Shown in pieces: positions 1-14,573 of a stretch of 64,000 nt of DNA (position 1 is the stretch's first letter; each line of letters starts with the position of its first letter). Where the stretch lies: contig OU015527.1 in assembly GCA_907165065.1 (NCBI GenBank), forward strand, positions 19,295,686 through 19,359,685, in the 5' to 3' direction. Made by a program: the position numbers and the translations under genes. This DNA comes from Caprimulgus europaeus (taxonomy: Eukaryota > Chordata > Aves > Caprimulgiformes > Caprimulgidae). Below the pieces are notes generated by a model, which was given only the letters and a program-made list of their open reading frames with translations, did no database searches and was not told the origin of the DNA.

Positions 1-3000
1 CAAATCATCTCAGTAAGATTTTTTATAATTTATTTTAAGTACATGTAGACTTAAGCCGAATCTCAGCAATTTTGGATAATTTTTAGCCTTAGCCTTCCCA
101 TTAGATAAAGATTGCAGAGATTATAACAGGAATCATTGACACACATACACTTCCATATTTTAAAGTCAGAAGTAGCTCAAGATACAAAAATTATTTACAC
201 TGAAATACAGCTAATGGAGTGTCACTGAATACTCTCAGTTTGCCTCCAAATGATGTAGAAGTTCTGAGCAGTTCTACCTGGTCACATTAGTTTGGTATTG
301 GTAGTTGTCTGGCCTATCTCCTAACTAATGATTACACTTCTCTTAACACAAGACTCACAGTACCAACAACAATCACATACAAAGCCTAGTCCTGCAGAGA
401 GTGGGAAAATTTACCTGTCGAATAATAGCTTTTGGTATTTTAGTTATAATAAGAATGGTTGCTCCACCCCTGTGTACAGTTAGTCATTTTAGCCACTTTA
501 TTAAATAAGCAGTTTTGTAACTACGTGTGCTCACCTTGAAATCTGAATAGTAACTGTTGCTTCTTATGTTGAGGTTAGTTACCATTACAAAGTTTAGTGG
601 GAAAAAAGAAAAAAAGTGTTCCAACCATCTTGTTCTATCACTTTCTGCATCAAGAAATATCAAAGCTGAGTATGCATTAATTTTATTAGGACAGTATTTT
701 CTGCCATTAAACATAGTTTTCCTGTATCTTAATTTAAATAAGTGATCAATGATTTGTTTAGAATGTTAATGAGTACATCAGAGAAAAATTTTGTGTTTCC
801 AATAGCTTAAGGGTACTGTAAGTGTACAGAAAACTCCTGAGAACTCTATTATAAACCAATTTGTTTCAGAATTCCTAAGTCTAAGTGTGGGTTTTGGTTT
901 CTATTTCTTTAATATCAGTATTAGCCTGTCAGTGTATCTAGGAGAGTTTACTGTATTTTCTATGTTTTGTAGAGTATGTACTCGAGATATTATGAGGATT
1001 AGAAAAAAACAAACCACAATAAAACGTCATCCACAAGGAGGGGAAAGGTAAACGAATATCTGGGGTTTTATAAGCTAGGTGCAGCATGAAGGACTACATC
1101 TTAAACTGCCATATAGTTATTAGCATCTGTTCTTTTGGAAAGTGATAGTTATGGAAGTTGAAAAACATTTAAAAGGCTTCTTTGGAAAAATGAAGAGCTA
1201 ATGGATTGTAACAGAAATAAAGACAAGTCTGGGGCCCTGAGACATCTGAGCATCCCTCATCTGCTCTCAGTCTAGCTTTACATTTCTTGTAACTTAGGTA
1301 AATTGGAAATAGAGTGACTGCATCTGGAAGTCCTTGTTGAAGTAAATTAAAGTGATACTCTGTTCTGTACTGTTGTTTTTTTGCAAAGCCAGAGAAGTCT
1401 TTCCAGCTGGGATCCAAATGTTGTGTATTAAAATTATTGTGCTTTGACTGAAAGAAATCTGAGAAGAAAAATACTGTTGCATATTTTCTACTGTTAGGAA
1501 ATAGTTTCTCCACTCTGTTGATCAAAATCACTGCAAAATACAGTACTATTTCTCAACCAAGGTTCTTGAGAAAAACTGATAAATTAATATTAATTATCTT
1601 TCATGGTGTTCAATGCAAGATCTGTGGTAGTATTCTTGGTAATAATATGGAGTGATAGGCACTAAAAATATTACTGGAACTGTATGCATGGTGAGAACTA
1701 TTTATATTTGTATACAGTTAGCAAATACATGTATCTGTTCTTTACACAACAGGGATAAAGAAATGCAACTGGCTGACAAAATTTGCTGGTAACAGCAAAG
1801 GGTACTGAAAAGAAAATATGAAAAACTTTATTCCAGAGTTCATGCAGAAGGCAGATCATTAGGTCATATATTTTGAGATGACTTAATCTGATGAACACTG
1901 TCTTGGAGCACCAGTGGATGAGTATGTAGACTGTACAGAAGTTTAGCACAGAAATGAAGGGAAGATTAAGATAACTACTACTAGACATGTGCAGTGAAGC
2001 TGGCTAACCAGGCTGACATTTGATCTTGCTTATTTATCTTTTTTTATCTTTATTGTCTTTATTGTTACTGTTGTTGTTGCTGTTGCTCATGCAGGATATT
2101 TTGGTTTTTAAGGGTACAGAAGAAAGGGACTGTGTTTTCCTGCACATTTACACTTAGACCAGCATGCTTGAATGCTCTTATGATGTAAATAAACAGGATA
2201 GTATTATTTACAGTAGGGTATAAAAAATGAACAATGATATTGGGTACACATGACAGCTGAAACAGAGGTGATCCATGATGATTGCTGTAGTCAGCAGTTT
2301 TGGTTGATGTTGTCTTTCTGTTATCTGTTCTAAAAAATGCCTTTTCTGGATTTGGAGTAGAAACAAATAAGCCTTTAGATTTATCAAAATAATCAGTGAT
2401 GCATTTTAAAATATGAGGATCAGACTTTTGTAAGTAAGTGTATTAGGAATTAATTTTAAAAGCTTTATGTAGCAGCAGTATCTACTTCCAAAATGATTAA
2501 CACAACTGACAGTTCTAATTTTGAAGTTTTAAATGTCAAAACACTGAAACCTAGCATGCTTGTTAAAAATAAGCTTATAGAGCTTCTGATAATTGTATTT
2601 CACATTATTGCTTTAGCCAGTATATCGGTACTCTATCATAATGACAGACAGAATTCCATTAAAATTTTGAAAAATGTATATTGTTGATGTAGTTGAAGGA
2701 TTGCTTTGATATAACCTCCTTTTACCTCCACCTCAAATGTGAGTTCAATAAATATCTCTCTATAAATAATCAGTGTTTAGGTCAGTCCAGAGAGAAATCT
2801 GACTTATCACCATTTGAAGAATAATTGATTCTGACTTAAGCACAAGAGCTTCAGAATATTTGCAAGGAAGAATTGTTTAAGCCATAATCACATAAATTTT
2901 ATCCATAAAAGTGACTTTGGATTCCCCTTTTATTTCAAAGCTTAAGTCAGTTCAATTGAGCATTTTAAAACTGTTTAGGGACTACTCTGCATAATGAATA

Positions 3001-6000
3001 AGGAGTAACCCTAGATATTAAATAGGCGGCTAGTTACTTAGGTGGTTGTCTCTAGCCCTTATACATTGTGCTTGTGCTTCCCTGGAACAGGATGGAAGGA
3101 AGCAGGCAGAAAGGAATAGGCAGAAATCTATTGACTTATTACATTGGTAGCTGGAAACAGTCCAGGTTTCATATCTGTGTTTCATATCTGTGTTGAGTTC
3201 AGCTTTGATATCTAAGACAATAAAAGAGATTTCTAGATGGTCTTTCACCAGATTTTGCATTGAATGTTGCTGTCTTGTAAGAGAAAACATGCTTGACTGA
3301 CTGAAGAACAAAGCCCTTTGGGCTAAGAAAGGGAAAACCAGATTATGTAGACACTGATAAATGATTGTAAAGGATGAGGACAATGCTAATTACTCGATTC
3401 CTCCTTATCCACCTGCCAGACTCTGTTAAACAATTAGTTCTAGGCATGTATGTTAATTGTGTTTACTTTTAGAAATCCATGTAGGGTGTTGCAATTCTCA
3501 AAGTTTATCTACATCATCTTATGAAAAAAATAATATTTTTTAACCACTTCAGCTTTTAAAATGTAAAAATTTCCCACTGTTTTCAGTCTAGTTAACTCTC
3601 ATGCTTTAAAGCCATTCTCAGATAGCGCTATGTGGGAAACTTTCCTTCTATATGAGTATAAATGTCCTCTGCTTATCGATATTAATAGCATACTATCTTT
3701 GATTTTGTGGATTTATAGTCCAGTTTGTCTTTCCTTATACAATCCAGACAAAATGACTACATGGAATGGATTAAAACAAACAAAAAAAAACCCAAAACAA
3801 AAATCCCCAAGAAGCATGTTCATATATTATGAGAAATTTAACACTATGAAATTATTTTTGGAAAATATCTTACCATTAGATATAAATACTTAAAACAGAA
3901 GATGAATCCCATTTTTCAGGAGAGAGCAGTTAGCAAAGAACCTTGCAGAAAAAAAGCACATAATTAAAATGACCACTCTACACTACAGTATGCATTTAGT
4001 ATAAAGAATCTTTCAAGCTGAAATAGGTATTTATCATGTTGAGTAACAGCAGTGAAAATAGAACAGCATTCATCCATGTCACAAAAAATAATGTATGTTG
4101 CTAATTGTTAATGTAATCATTACTATGGAAAAAATATGAATAAAAGCAAACACTTTTTAGTCATACAACATCACAGAAGAAGGTTGTCTGGGCTTTGTGC
4201 TGCAAAACAATATTTCATCAGTTTGAAGCTAGGAGGTAGGAATAAAATATTATGAGGAAGATACAGGTCTTAAAGTGAAGAGGAAGTCTTTCAAAGTCAA
4301 AATTTTGTACACCTTCTCTCACAGTGAGGAATAGCATGAAAAGAAAATTTAAAGAGAGTGAGTTGCTTGCAAACTGCAGCCCAATACATAAAGTCATCTA
4401 TAGTCAATTATGTTTTTTAATTGCATTTTAGGAAATCAGCTTTAGTTTTCACTCAGCATTGTGTATGAATTCTAGTGATACTTACTGGCATATATTACTC
4501 ATTGCCTCTTGATACATCCCATTAAGTTTCTCTGATGAAATGCAAGCTGTTGTTGTCCAGTAGTCACATCAATTTACCTGTAAACAATGTTACCCTTCTA
4601 CGTCCCCATGCCCTTGTATGACTGGTGGCTAATCATTCATAGTGTTGTTAATGAAAACTACAGTGACTGAAAACATATCATTACCATGACCTATGTTGCA
4701 AATCTCAGCTGAAACAAGGAAAGCTAACTAGGAACATTGGATTAAAGTCAACAAAGAACAGTGAAACTAGCAGTTCCATGATTTTGTGTTATTTTTGTCT
4801 GTGTAGGATAGATAGATAGAGATATATACATGTATATGTATTTTTTTAAGGAAAAATATAATTGAAGTCGTAACAAAGGAGTGGAAAAATATTCTAAAAA
4901 ATAAGGCTAGATACCTTCAAACCTTTTTTTTTAAAAAAAAACCAACAACAAACAAAACAAAACCAAAAACCAAACCAACAAAGATATTTAAATTGGAAAA
5001 CTCAACTTGTTTATTTAAAACAGCCTGACAGAAATATTATTATGTACAGTCAGCATATTTAGTTAGAATAAAACAGTAGGCTATCATTAGGCCATACGCA
5101 CTTTTATGTATGAACTATAAATTAAAGTCCTTCTTCTGAATAGTTTAAAACTGAACTTGTTGCGCTGAATGATTAGAAGGACTCTGTGGAAGAAGTTTAA
5201 TGGAAAATAAAAGCTCTAGAGAATATTACATTACAGAACAATGTTTTAAGATTAGTCCAAGAAAGCATACATTTCTTCATGAATCAATGACCACACTTCA
5301 GTGTCTCTCTGGTGTTTAAAGTGTCACCACTAGTAATGACAAATGAATGTGCAAATGAAAGACATGTAAGTCACCAAGGAACTTAATCACTGACATATTA
5401 AAATATTGGCTAAAATACTCAACTCATATTTCATTTATAGAAAATACTACTTACTATAAAAGTATAACTTACTGACATATAGCCTCAAGGGTAGTGTACC
5501 TAGTCTAAAGACAGGTCTTAGATGGTTATTGCTTTTTAAGGATAACAAGATAATACTGATGTGTCTAGGATACCAGTCACCAATCCAGTATACTTGATTC
5601 TGAAGCTGTTGCACTCATGCAACTAGTAGTTTTTGTTGAAGTCTTGACATCCTGAAGACAGTTCTGCTTGTGTTATCAGCTATGGACAAAATGTAGTAAC
5701 CTTCTGTAGGTTGTTACACAACTCTGTATCTACAATTGACCATAGGTATTTACAGTCTTGAGTCTATATTTGTATTCAAAGGGGTATGTGCCATAATACA
5801 GTGCTTGGTTACTCCATGTATCCTTATTCTAATATCATCAACAGCTGATGCTAGATAGCAGTTTCTTAGTAGTTTGTATATATGTAAAAGTTCTGACCTA
5901 TTTATTATTAATATCTAATGACAGCATTATTAATGGTAGTTTTCAAACCTGCTTACTTAAATTTTCTCTGTTCTGTGCAGTGTACAACAAACAAGAGCTG

Positions 6001-8825
6001 AAATAGTCCGTTTCTAGAAAGGCAAACGGACCTATGACATATAAATGTATATTTAAATCCCAACTCGGTCACAATTTTGTGCAGAACTCCCAATTTCACC
6101 ATCAGTTTTTCACTGGATAAAAATGATAGCTTTAATGTATACAGGAGATTTAAAATGTTTTTATTAGTTTATATTAAAAAAATAACACAGGAACTGCATA
6201 TTTAACTGTTGCTGCTGAATGGAATCTTCAGCTACATCTGGCATCTAAGTTTCTATAAAGTTTGCAGAGAGGTTAAGAACAGCGTAAAAAATTCTCACTT
6301 ACTGAAATAAATAACTAAGCTAGCCAGTAGATATGCAGTATGCTTAAATTCAGTAAAGAAGGAATTTTCTAGCTGTAGTCGTGTGCCACTGCCTTCCAGT
6401 TGACTTCAAGTATAAGAAGAGAAACATCACTGCAGAATGCCTTCAAAAATATCATACTGCTTATTTACTAGTTTGCATGAACCCTAGCAAACTGTTACTA
6501 TCCATCTAATCTTTAAGTGGTTTTCTGCACACAGCTCTGTTGTTCTGTATCTGTAAAAAAATTTTGTAGAAAATGAACTCCCACTTTGGTTAGATACCTA
6601 AGCTTTGGATCACCCAAATATTTTTCAAACTAGAAGTGACAGTAAATCCAGATAGATGAGTGCCCTTACCATTAGTGCATTCATAAATATTTAATTATAT
6701 CATGGAAAATCAAAGAGCTTAAATATGTCACACAAAGTCTTCCCACAGTCATTGATAAGACACATTCCTAAGAGGCAGGAGTTTATTCAAGCATCTGTGG
6801 TCAAGGCAATATCTTAACCTATCCTATATCCCACATACTCCTATTTAGGAGAAAGGCTGTTGGGTCCAGTACTTACATTGTGTCTTTCCATACCACAAAG
6901 CAGCAGGCACTAAGAGAGAAAGCTTAGTACCCTGTGAGCTTGGGATGGGCTTGGAAAATATCAATTTTATGACTCAAAGAACCTTGCACAATAGAGAGGT
7001 AGAAAATTCTTTTGTGCTTTCATGTCAAGCAGTTTTAGGGATTTTGCAGGCCAAAACAGGTGGTGATTTGAGGTTTTGAGGATACAAACTGGGGTTATAG
7101 CATCTAACTGCTCCTTTAGGACCATAAAGCCTACACACACTGTCTTTCACTCTAACTAGTTTGTCAAATATGAAATAGTTTTAAGCGGTTAGAACTATTA
7201 AAATACAGACTGCAGATTTCCATTTGAATGATAGAGGTTTGCTGATAAATTTTACAAAGTTTCTTCCAATTTTCTCATCTGAGAAATCAAGACAAGTGAG
7301 TCATCCCACTAATTGAAACTCATAAGTGTATCTTGCTCAGTACTAAAACAGTACCTACCAGTCTGAGTAACTGGGAGCAACTCTGGTACTGTATATACGA
7401 TAAAAGGTGTGGGAAAACAAATATTACATAACTGATCCATTAGTTTAACAGAGATGGGAAATAGAAGATGTAGAAAGAGATGCTAAAATCTGCTATTTAC
7501 ATTTCCTCAAAGGCTTTGTGATTGATTGTATGATCTTCCTGAATGTGGAAAAATAGTTTATGAAGTACTTAGCAAGTCTGACAATCTTTGAGACCTGAAG
7601 AGCTGCCAAAGTTGACAAAAACATTTTTAGTCTCGTGAAAGTACTGACAATTTTCTTGATAGGCTAGTTTTTATTCAAGAATGCTTTACATCTGAATGAG
7701 ATGACACTTCTCATGCTGGCTCCGTACTTCAGATATAAACATCTGCCATCAGTCACAAGCAGTCAGTGATCTATTTGATACTGACAACTCAGTAACACTA
7801 AAAATAATTTGAAAGGCAAGGACCTAAAATTCCTGTATGTCTGGGTTCACCACATCCTCACCTGCTGACTCAAAAATGCCATGAGAAGAATTCTGAAAGG
7901 TAACTGTAAACCACAGATATCAGCTACACTCAAAACAGACTTGAAGATTCTTGTTTAATAATAATAAGTTAAGAGCAAAGAAGATAATTTTTATTATTAG
8001 AGGATAATGGAAGTTAATAACGTTATTTTGCAAGAGTCAGTTCGAGACTGAAAGTCCTAAATTAGATCCTGTTCATTACTTTTCATCAGGACTTTGCAGT
8101 AGCAGGTAGGAGCAGTGGCAATTACGTCTAGGCTCAGTTCTTTCATTGGTTCTTTCCTTGCAGTCTTAATTAATGAGAGAAAGGTGAATGGCTGTAAGAT
8201 TATCAATGTTCTTTTAAGCATTCATTTACCTGCTTGTGGTGTTAAGAAATTTGATACTTCGGATTTTATGGGTACATTTCTTAGAGATCATTAATCCTGC
8301 TGTTTTTCAGGATAACACACAATTATTTTCAATTTTTTTGAGTTTTGCTGAATGCTTTACCCTCGCAACCATTTGATTCTTCTAAATCACAAAAAATGTT
8401 TTCTGCTTGAATTACTTTTTAAAGTTATGGTTATGTTTTTGTTCACATTCTAAAGGTCTTGCTGAAGTTTCTGTCCAGGTCAGGCATTTGAAATGAAAAC
8501 AGCTGCTGAGGTCACATGCTTTCCAGGTCTATTTCCAACATGATGTATTCTGTGCAGTAAGCCAAATCACCTTTCCTCCGGTTGCTACATACATGCAGAC
8601 TTTTGTACCAGATGAATACCGTATGTTGTCAGCCAAATACAACTTAAATGCAGACAAAACAGCTTAATATTGCACTATTCATCTGAGAGTGTTTCTACTG
8701 TTTTCTCATGCTTGGGAATTTGCAGTACAGAGTTTGGAAGATAACTACCCAAGGAAAGGGTTACCATACCCAATGATTAAAATTGTCAATAGGTGCAGTA
8801 AAATAAATACATTAAATTATAGAAA
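1..8825. other. AT-rich unique sequence, no gene seen
   Basis: I see no open frame here with a recognisable protein, no tRNA-like fold and no clear transposable element. Short frames occur on both strands but have the low-complexity, Lys/Asn/Phe/Leu-rich composition expected of AT-rich noise. Small features are a 13-bp tandem duplication near 3164-3193, a short GATA run near 4809-4823 leading into TA-rich DNA, and A-rich stretches near 3775-3812 and 4925-4980. Unrecognised old repeats or conserved non-coding elements could be present and would not be visible to me. Confidence 0.6.
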
Positions 8826-11112
8826 CATAGAATCATAGAATGGTTTGGGTTGGAAGGGACCTTAAAGATCAGCTAGTTCCTACTCCCCTGCCATGAGCAG
8901 GGACACCTTCCACTAGACCAGGTTGCTCAAAGCCTCATCCAGCCTGGCCTTGAACACTTCCAGGGAGCCACAACTTCTCTGGGCAACCTGTTCCAGCGTC
9001 TCACCACCCTCATAGTGAAAAATTACTTCCTAATATCTAATCTAAACCTACCCTCTCCCAGTTTAAAGCCATTTCCCCTTGTTCTGTCACTACCTGCCCT
9101 TGTAAAAAGTCTCTCCCCAGCTTTCCTGTAGCCCCTTCAGGTACTGGAAGGCCACTGTAGATCTCCCCAGAGCTTTCTCTTCTCCAGGCTGAACAGCCCC
9201 AACTCTCTCAGCCTGCCCTGATAGGAGAGGTGCTCCAGCCCTTGGATCATCCTCTTGGCCTCCTCTGGACTCATTCTAACAGGTCCATGTCTTTCTTGTG
9301 TTGGGGGCTACAGAACTGGACACAGGACTCCAGGTGGGGCCTTCCAAGAGAGGAGCAGAGGGGGAGAATCACCTCCCCCGACCTGCTGGCCACACTTCTC
9401 TTGATGCAGCCCATGATATGGTTGGGCCTTCTGGGCTGCAAGTACACATTGGCAGCTCATGTTGAGCTTCGCGTCCCCCACCACTCCCAAGTCCTTCTCT
9501 TCAGAGCTGGTCTCAAGTCACTCATCACCTGTATTTTTGTTTAGGATTGCCCTGACCCAGGTGCAGGACCTTGCATTTGGCCTTGTTGAACTTCATGAGG
9601 TTAGCATAGGCTCACCTCTCAAGCCTGTCAAGGTCCCTCTGGATGGCATCCCGTCCCTCCAGCGTGTCAACCACACCACTCAGCTTGGTGTTATTGGCAA
9701 ACTGGCTAAGAGTGCATTCAATCCCACTGTCCATGTCACTGACAAAGATGTTGAACAACACCGGCCCCAATACCAACCACCACTCTTCACTAGTTTCCAC
9801 TCGGACATTGAGCTGTTGACAGCAACTCTTTTGAGTGCAACCATCTAGCCAGTTCCTTATCCACCGAGTGGTCCATCCATCCAACCCACATGTTTCCAAT
9901 TTGGAGATAAGAATGCCATGTGGGACGGTGTCAAATGCCTTGCACAAGGCCAGGTAGATGACAGAAGTTGCTTTAGCCTTATCCACCAACGTTGTGACCC
10001 CATCATAAAAGGCCACCAGATTGGCCAGGCACGATTTGCCCCTGGTGAAGCCATGCTGATTGTCACCAATCACCTTCTCATTCTCCATCTGCCTTAGTAT
10101 AGTTTCTAGGAGTATCTGCTCCATGATCTTGCCTGGCACTGAGGTGAGACTGACCAGCCTGTAGTTCCCCAGGTCTTCCCTGTTACCCGTTTTAAAAATG
10201 GGGGTTATGTTCCCCTTTTTCCAGTCTGTGGGAACTTCACCAGACTGCCGTGACTTCTCAAATATGATGGATAGTGGCTTTGCAACTTCATCTGCCAGTT
10301 CCCTCAGGAACCGGGGATGCATCTCATCAGGTCCTGTGGACTTGTGCACCTTCAGGTTCCTTAGGTGCTCCCAAGCCTAATCTTCTCCTATAGTCAGTGG
10401 CTTTTCATTCTCCTGGACCCTTCCTTGGCTTTCTAGGACTTGGGCAGTGTGGCACGAGTCCTTGCCGGTGAAGACTGAGGTGAAAAGTCATTGAGCACCT
10501 CAGCCTTCTCAGTGTGCCAAGTGACCAGGTCTCCCCATTTCCTTCCAGAGAGGGTCCACATTTTCCCTAGTTTTCCTTTTCTCCCCAACATACCTGTAGA
10601 AGCTTTTTTTTGTTGCCCTTGACATCTCTGGCCAAATTTAATTCTGTCAGGGCCTCGGCTTTCCTAACCTGATCACTGGCCACTTGGGCAATTTCTCTGC
10701 ATTCCTCCCAGGTTACCCGTCCTTCCTTTCACCCTCTGTAGGCTTCTTTTTTGATCTTAATTTTGTTCAGAAGCTTTCTCTCCATCCATGCAGACTTCCT
10801 GCTGTTTTTGCCAGCCTTCCTCTTTGTTGAAATTCACCACTCTTGGAGGAGGAGATCTTTGAGTATAAAACAGCTGTCTTGAGTGCTTCTTCCCTCCAGG
10901 AATTCATCCCACAGTACCTGACCAAGCAGATCCCTGAAGACGTCAAAACCTGCTCTCCTGAAATCCAGGGTGGTGAGCTTACAGTGCACCTTCTTCACTG
11001 CCCTGAGGATCTCAAATTCTACCATTTCATGGTTGCTACAACCAAGGCTGCCTGAGAGCTTCCCTTTCCCTACTAGCCCCTCTTTGTTGGTGAGAACAAG
11101 GTCCAGCATGCC
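8826..11112 (-). mobile_element. CR1 LINE, 5'-truncated, minus strand
   Basis: A non-LTR retrotransposon of the CR1 family, about 2.3 kb. Read on the minus strand it starts inside the endonuclease part of ORF2 (the DLVLTN block at the 11112 end), runs through the reverse transcriptase, and finishes with the short CR1 3' UTR and its characteristic ATTCTATG repeats at 8826-8845. A truncated 5' end is usual for CR1, whose copies are mostly incomplete at insertion. No target-site duplication is visible, as is normal for this family. It closely resembles the plus-strand copy at 29224-32383 and carries some of the same diagnostic changes, so both probably belong to one subfamily. Confidence 0.95.
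8913..11110 (-). pseudogene. CR1 ORF2 remnant (endonuclease C-term + reverse transcriptase)
   Basis: Broken ORF2 of the minus-strand CR1. The upstream piece (about 10834-11109) carries the end of the endonuclease: DLVLTN, a CSNHE version of the usual SDH block, and KVHCKLTTLDFRR. A longer open piece (9612-10349) carries reverse transcriptase blocks: [60 protein letters not shown] and FANNTKLSG. Two active-site changes are visible. Motif A has Ala where Asp is expected (codon 9948-9950), and motif C reads FANN instead of FADD (9690-9701). The usual VPQG block is also damaged. The natural ORF2 stop, after the LDEALSNLV-type C-terminus, lies at 8913-8915. It cannot encode an active enzyme. Confidence 0.9.
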
Positions 11113-13899
11113 ATACTGTGTTAAATTCTATGTCAGTAATGGCTATGGAAGGGCTTTTTTCATGCATCATCCTCAAAGGCAGAAGCATACCTACTTTTCA
11201 AGCAACAGCGGTTAAATACCCTTCTGTAAGTTCAGAATTCCGGAACACCACCTGCCAGAGAAGTCAATCAGGAAATTTCTGATCATTTTGCAAATGAAGC
11301 TAATGTCAAGTTAATCAAGTCTTTTTTTTTTTCCATGGGGTTAATCTCCTAGATAATTGTTCCTATGGGCCTCCTGCCTAACAGCACACTAATAGAAGGA
11401 ACAGGAGCTAACAGAAGTGCAGAATTTTCAAACCAAACTAAAACCAGGGAAAAATAATGTATTTTTCTGTGAGGAAAACCTATATTCTTCTAGCACAAGA
11501 CAGAAAATATTTGTGATGCTGGAATGTATTTACTGTATATGTGCTACTTGCTGCATAGATATGAAAATCAGTATAGCAGCACACTTTGCATGGACTGAGA
11601 TTCCAGTTAAATCAGTGAGAAGAGGATTTACTGGAGTTACCAAACAACATTTAAAGGCAGAAATCTATCTGAAATGTTGGCAAATATATACTACTAATCT
11701 ATGACTTAAATTTAGTCATATAAATTGGGTAGTGATCTTGATTTGAGATTTTTGAATTGTTAAATTTCCTAGAGATTAAATTTATCTGTGATGTTAAAAA
11801 AAAAATTTAAGCAAACATACAGTCTGAATAGATTAACTGCTGAGTCACAGTTCTGATAGTGGTAAGACTCAGATCTCCTGTTTTTCCATGTTATTGTCAG
11901 TGACTTAATAATCAGTAATAATTAGAAATAGTTAATGAGAAAATTGCAGTGCATACTTTACAATGAGAAAAGTTTTTCTCAAACAAATTAACTTACATTT
12001 AAGCTGACACATTAAGAATGAAATCCAAAGACTTAGAATATGGATGTAGATTTCTACATTTCTCTCCCCAGTGTACCAGAACTGCTCCCCAGAGTCCTTA
12101 AACTTGGTGACACATCATTTAACATGGTCTCAGTTTGAGAAGACAGCTTGTATTTAATTTAGTTCATGCTAGCAGAATGACGGTCTCATAAATACTTATA
12201 GATTTCTGTGGATTCAACATTGGCAACCTACATAAGTGTGGTAGTCATGCCTTTTTGTATCATACCACAGTGGATACGTAAGGAGCAAACATGTTTCTCT
12301 AGCAATGGCTTCTGCTTATTGTAACTGGAGAAGATATTTGCAAAACACACATGCAAACTAGTGGTTGAGAGGCAATTAGTTGCAACACTAATCCAACCCT
12401 TAGCAGATATCACAGTACGCACGACCAGGATGTTTTCCTTTGTAAGAGCCCTGAAGGTTTCAATACTTCAATACTGGGTGAGATAAGGCTGTTCAAGTGT
12501 TTAATGGTTTTGACAGGAGGCAAATTACATATCACATGGACATAACATACAACAAGGCATAACTGGCATTGGCATGAACTCTATGATAAAGAACATTTCA
12601 GTCACGTTCCAGCCTAGAAAATTATATTTAACCTTTCAGGTTGACCTTCCAGGTTTTACCCTTCATATTAAATAGAGAACGTTACAAGTGAGACATTGCT
12701 TTCAATTTAATATTAAATTTGTGGGTACGAAACTGAGAAAGGGAGATGATGAAAAAAACTTGCATACTACATAGTTCTTACCGTGTTACCATTTTAAATA
12801 TGTATATGTACTCAGTAAGACACTTATGAAGATTTAATTATCATCAGTTCTGTCTGTTTATGAAAACAGAGGGTTTACTATATTTGCAAATCAGGCTATA
12901 TTTCATTATGTTCCACAATAACAAAAATAGAACTAATAACCCTTTTAAAAGGTACCTGGAACTAATTATTGTAACTTAAAATCAATTCAAAGTGACTCAA
13001 AATTGATCTTCAAAAGCCTACATTTTGTTATACTGTGGTAACATGCATCAAGAAATCAGCTTGATTTGAAGCTGTGATACAGTTCCCTGCAGTGCTTCTA
13101 CATTTATATTCATGAAGATGCCATTAAGAGCTAGAATTTACTCAAAGTGCCAGAAGTCCTTTAAGAATGTCTCATGCTAAACATGCAATAATTAAGAAGG
13201 TCTTGGCTTTCCCCCAAAGCTTCTTCATTTTCATTAATTCAGGAATGGATTTGCAGGCCTTCTCTAGAGATACAAAACACAATCAAATAATGAAAATAGC
13301 TAAATTTAGCTGAAAACAATATTCATGGTCAATTAAATTGAGATTTCATAGACTAGTTTGAACACAGATTCCTACAGACATCTCTGCTAGAGATCTGTCA
13401 CTTGGCTGCGTCATTGTAGACTATTGTTTCCATCTGGATATACTGTGAGGAGCTAAAGCAGCAGATCAGATGACAGTTGAGGGCAAGGTGAGAAACTTTA
13501 AGACCAGTATTAAAGCTATTAGTTCTTAATAATGCCTCATTCTGCCTCTTTCTCTTTAGAATAGGAATATTCCTACCATCTCTGGGTAAGTTACATGTTC
13601 CTTTTACTTTTTCATTTTCCTAGCTTCTGTTGCTCCCTCGATTATGACTCTGTAGTAGGTTTGCTCTTTAAACTTCAAAATGCATCATAGTCCACATAAA
13701 TCTCTGTGGAATAGCCTGAAAAATGTAGCAACAAAACCGTTAGTTTAACTGCCAGCAAACTGGCACGAATGGTAACTGGAAGTGGAATCTGTTACAAAAT
13801 TGTCTAGCCTAAAGGAGTAGCCATTTCATACCCAAGCATTCATTTTAAAATTCTCTAGAAAAATAAGAGCGTCTTGGAAGAGTTAGCAATTTGCTTAAG
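11113..13899. other. AT-rich unique sequence, no gene seen
   Basis: There is no recognisable coding sequence or element. The short frames present (for example a 95-residue frame at 11417-11704) show no known motif. Confidence 0.5.
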
Positions 13900-13978
13900 C
13901 TGACCCTGCTTGAGCACATGAGCTGGACCAGAAGATCTCAGGAGGCCCTGCCAACCTCAGCCATTCTGCGACTGTAAC
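13900..13978 (+). mobile_element. CR1 3'-end fragment
   Basis: A short CR1 tail. The words for 'tggaccagaagatctc', 'aggaggccctgccaacctc' and 'ccattctgcgactgtaa' match the general CR1 3' UTR pattern (ggaccagatgacctc, aggtcccttccaacc, attctgtgattctg). It is diverged and only about 80 bp long, so it is an old, heavily truncated copy of a different subfamily from the two long CR1 elements. Confidence 0.75.
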
Positions 13979-14526
13979 AAAAGGTTTTCATGGTACAGTG
14001 GTGGCTCAGCTTATTAATTCAGATGCTAGTTCATGAATACATTTCAAGTATACTTTCTGACACATTAGTAAGCATTTTATAGTCTGTAAAGTTATAACAG
14101 AAAAGCCAGGCTAAACCACAAACATACAGCACAAAGAATTTTAAGTATTCTATGTTCGGGGTTTTTTTGGTTGCTTGTTTTTTACTGGCTCCTCATAACA
14201 GGAGTAGAAATAAATATTCTGCTGTGGAATGAAGCATACTGGACTTTTTGGTTTGGCTGCTTGGGTTTGTTTTTTTTTTCAACCCAGTGCGATGAATTCT
14301 CCATTTCTCTCCACAGAGCTCCTTCATATCTTTTTGAATAAATGCAAAAGACTAAATCACTCTAAAATCTTCTTAGAGACATAGACATCGAACACCTAAC
14401 TATTTTTTTTTTCCAGCTCTGATGCATTTGTAATGTGCTATCATGGCTTTTCAACAGATAGCTTAAGGACTAAGTTTTAAAAATATTTATTAAATATGAT
14501 ATTTCAGCTGCAATAATTGAAAATTA

Positions 14527-14573
<47 letters not shown>

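Noticed and set aside
9230-9848. Plus-strand reading frames of 104 and 129 residues
   Set aside because: They are antisense to CR1 ORF2, which is clearly readable on the minus strand.
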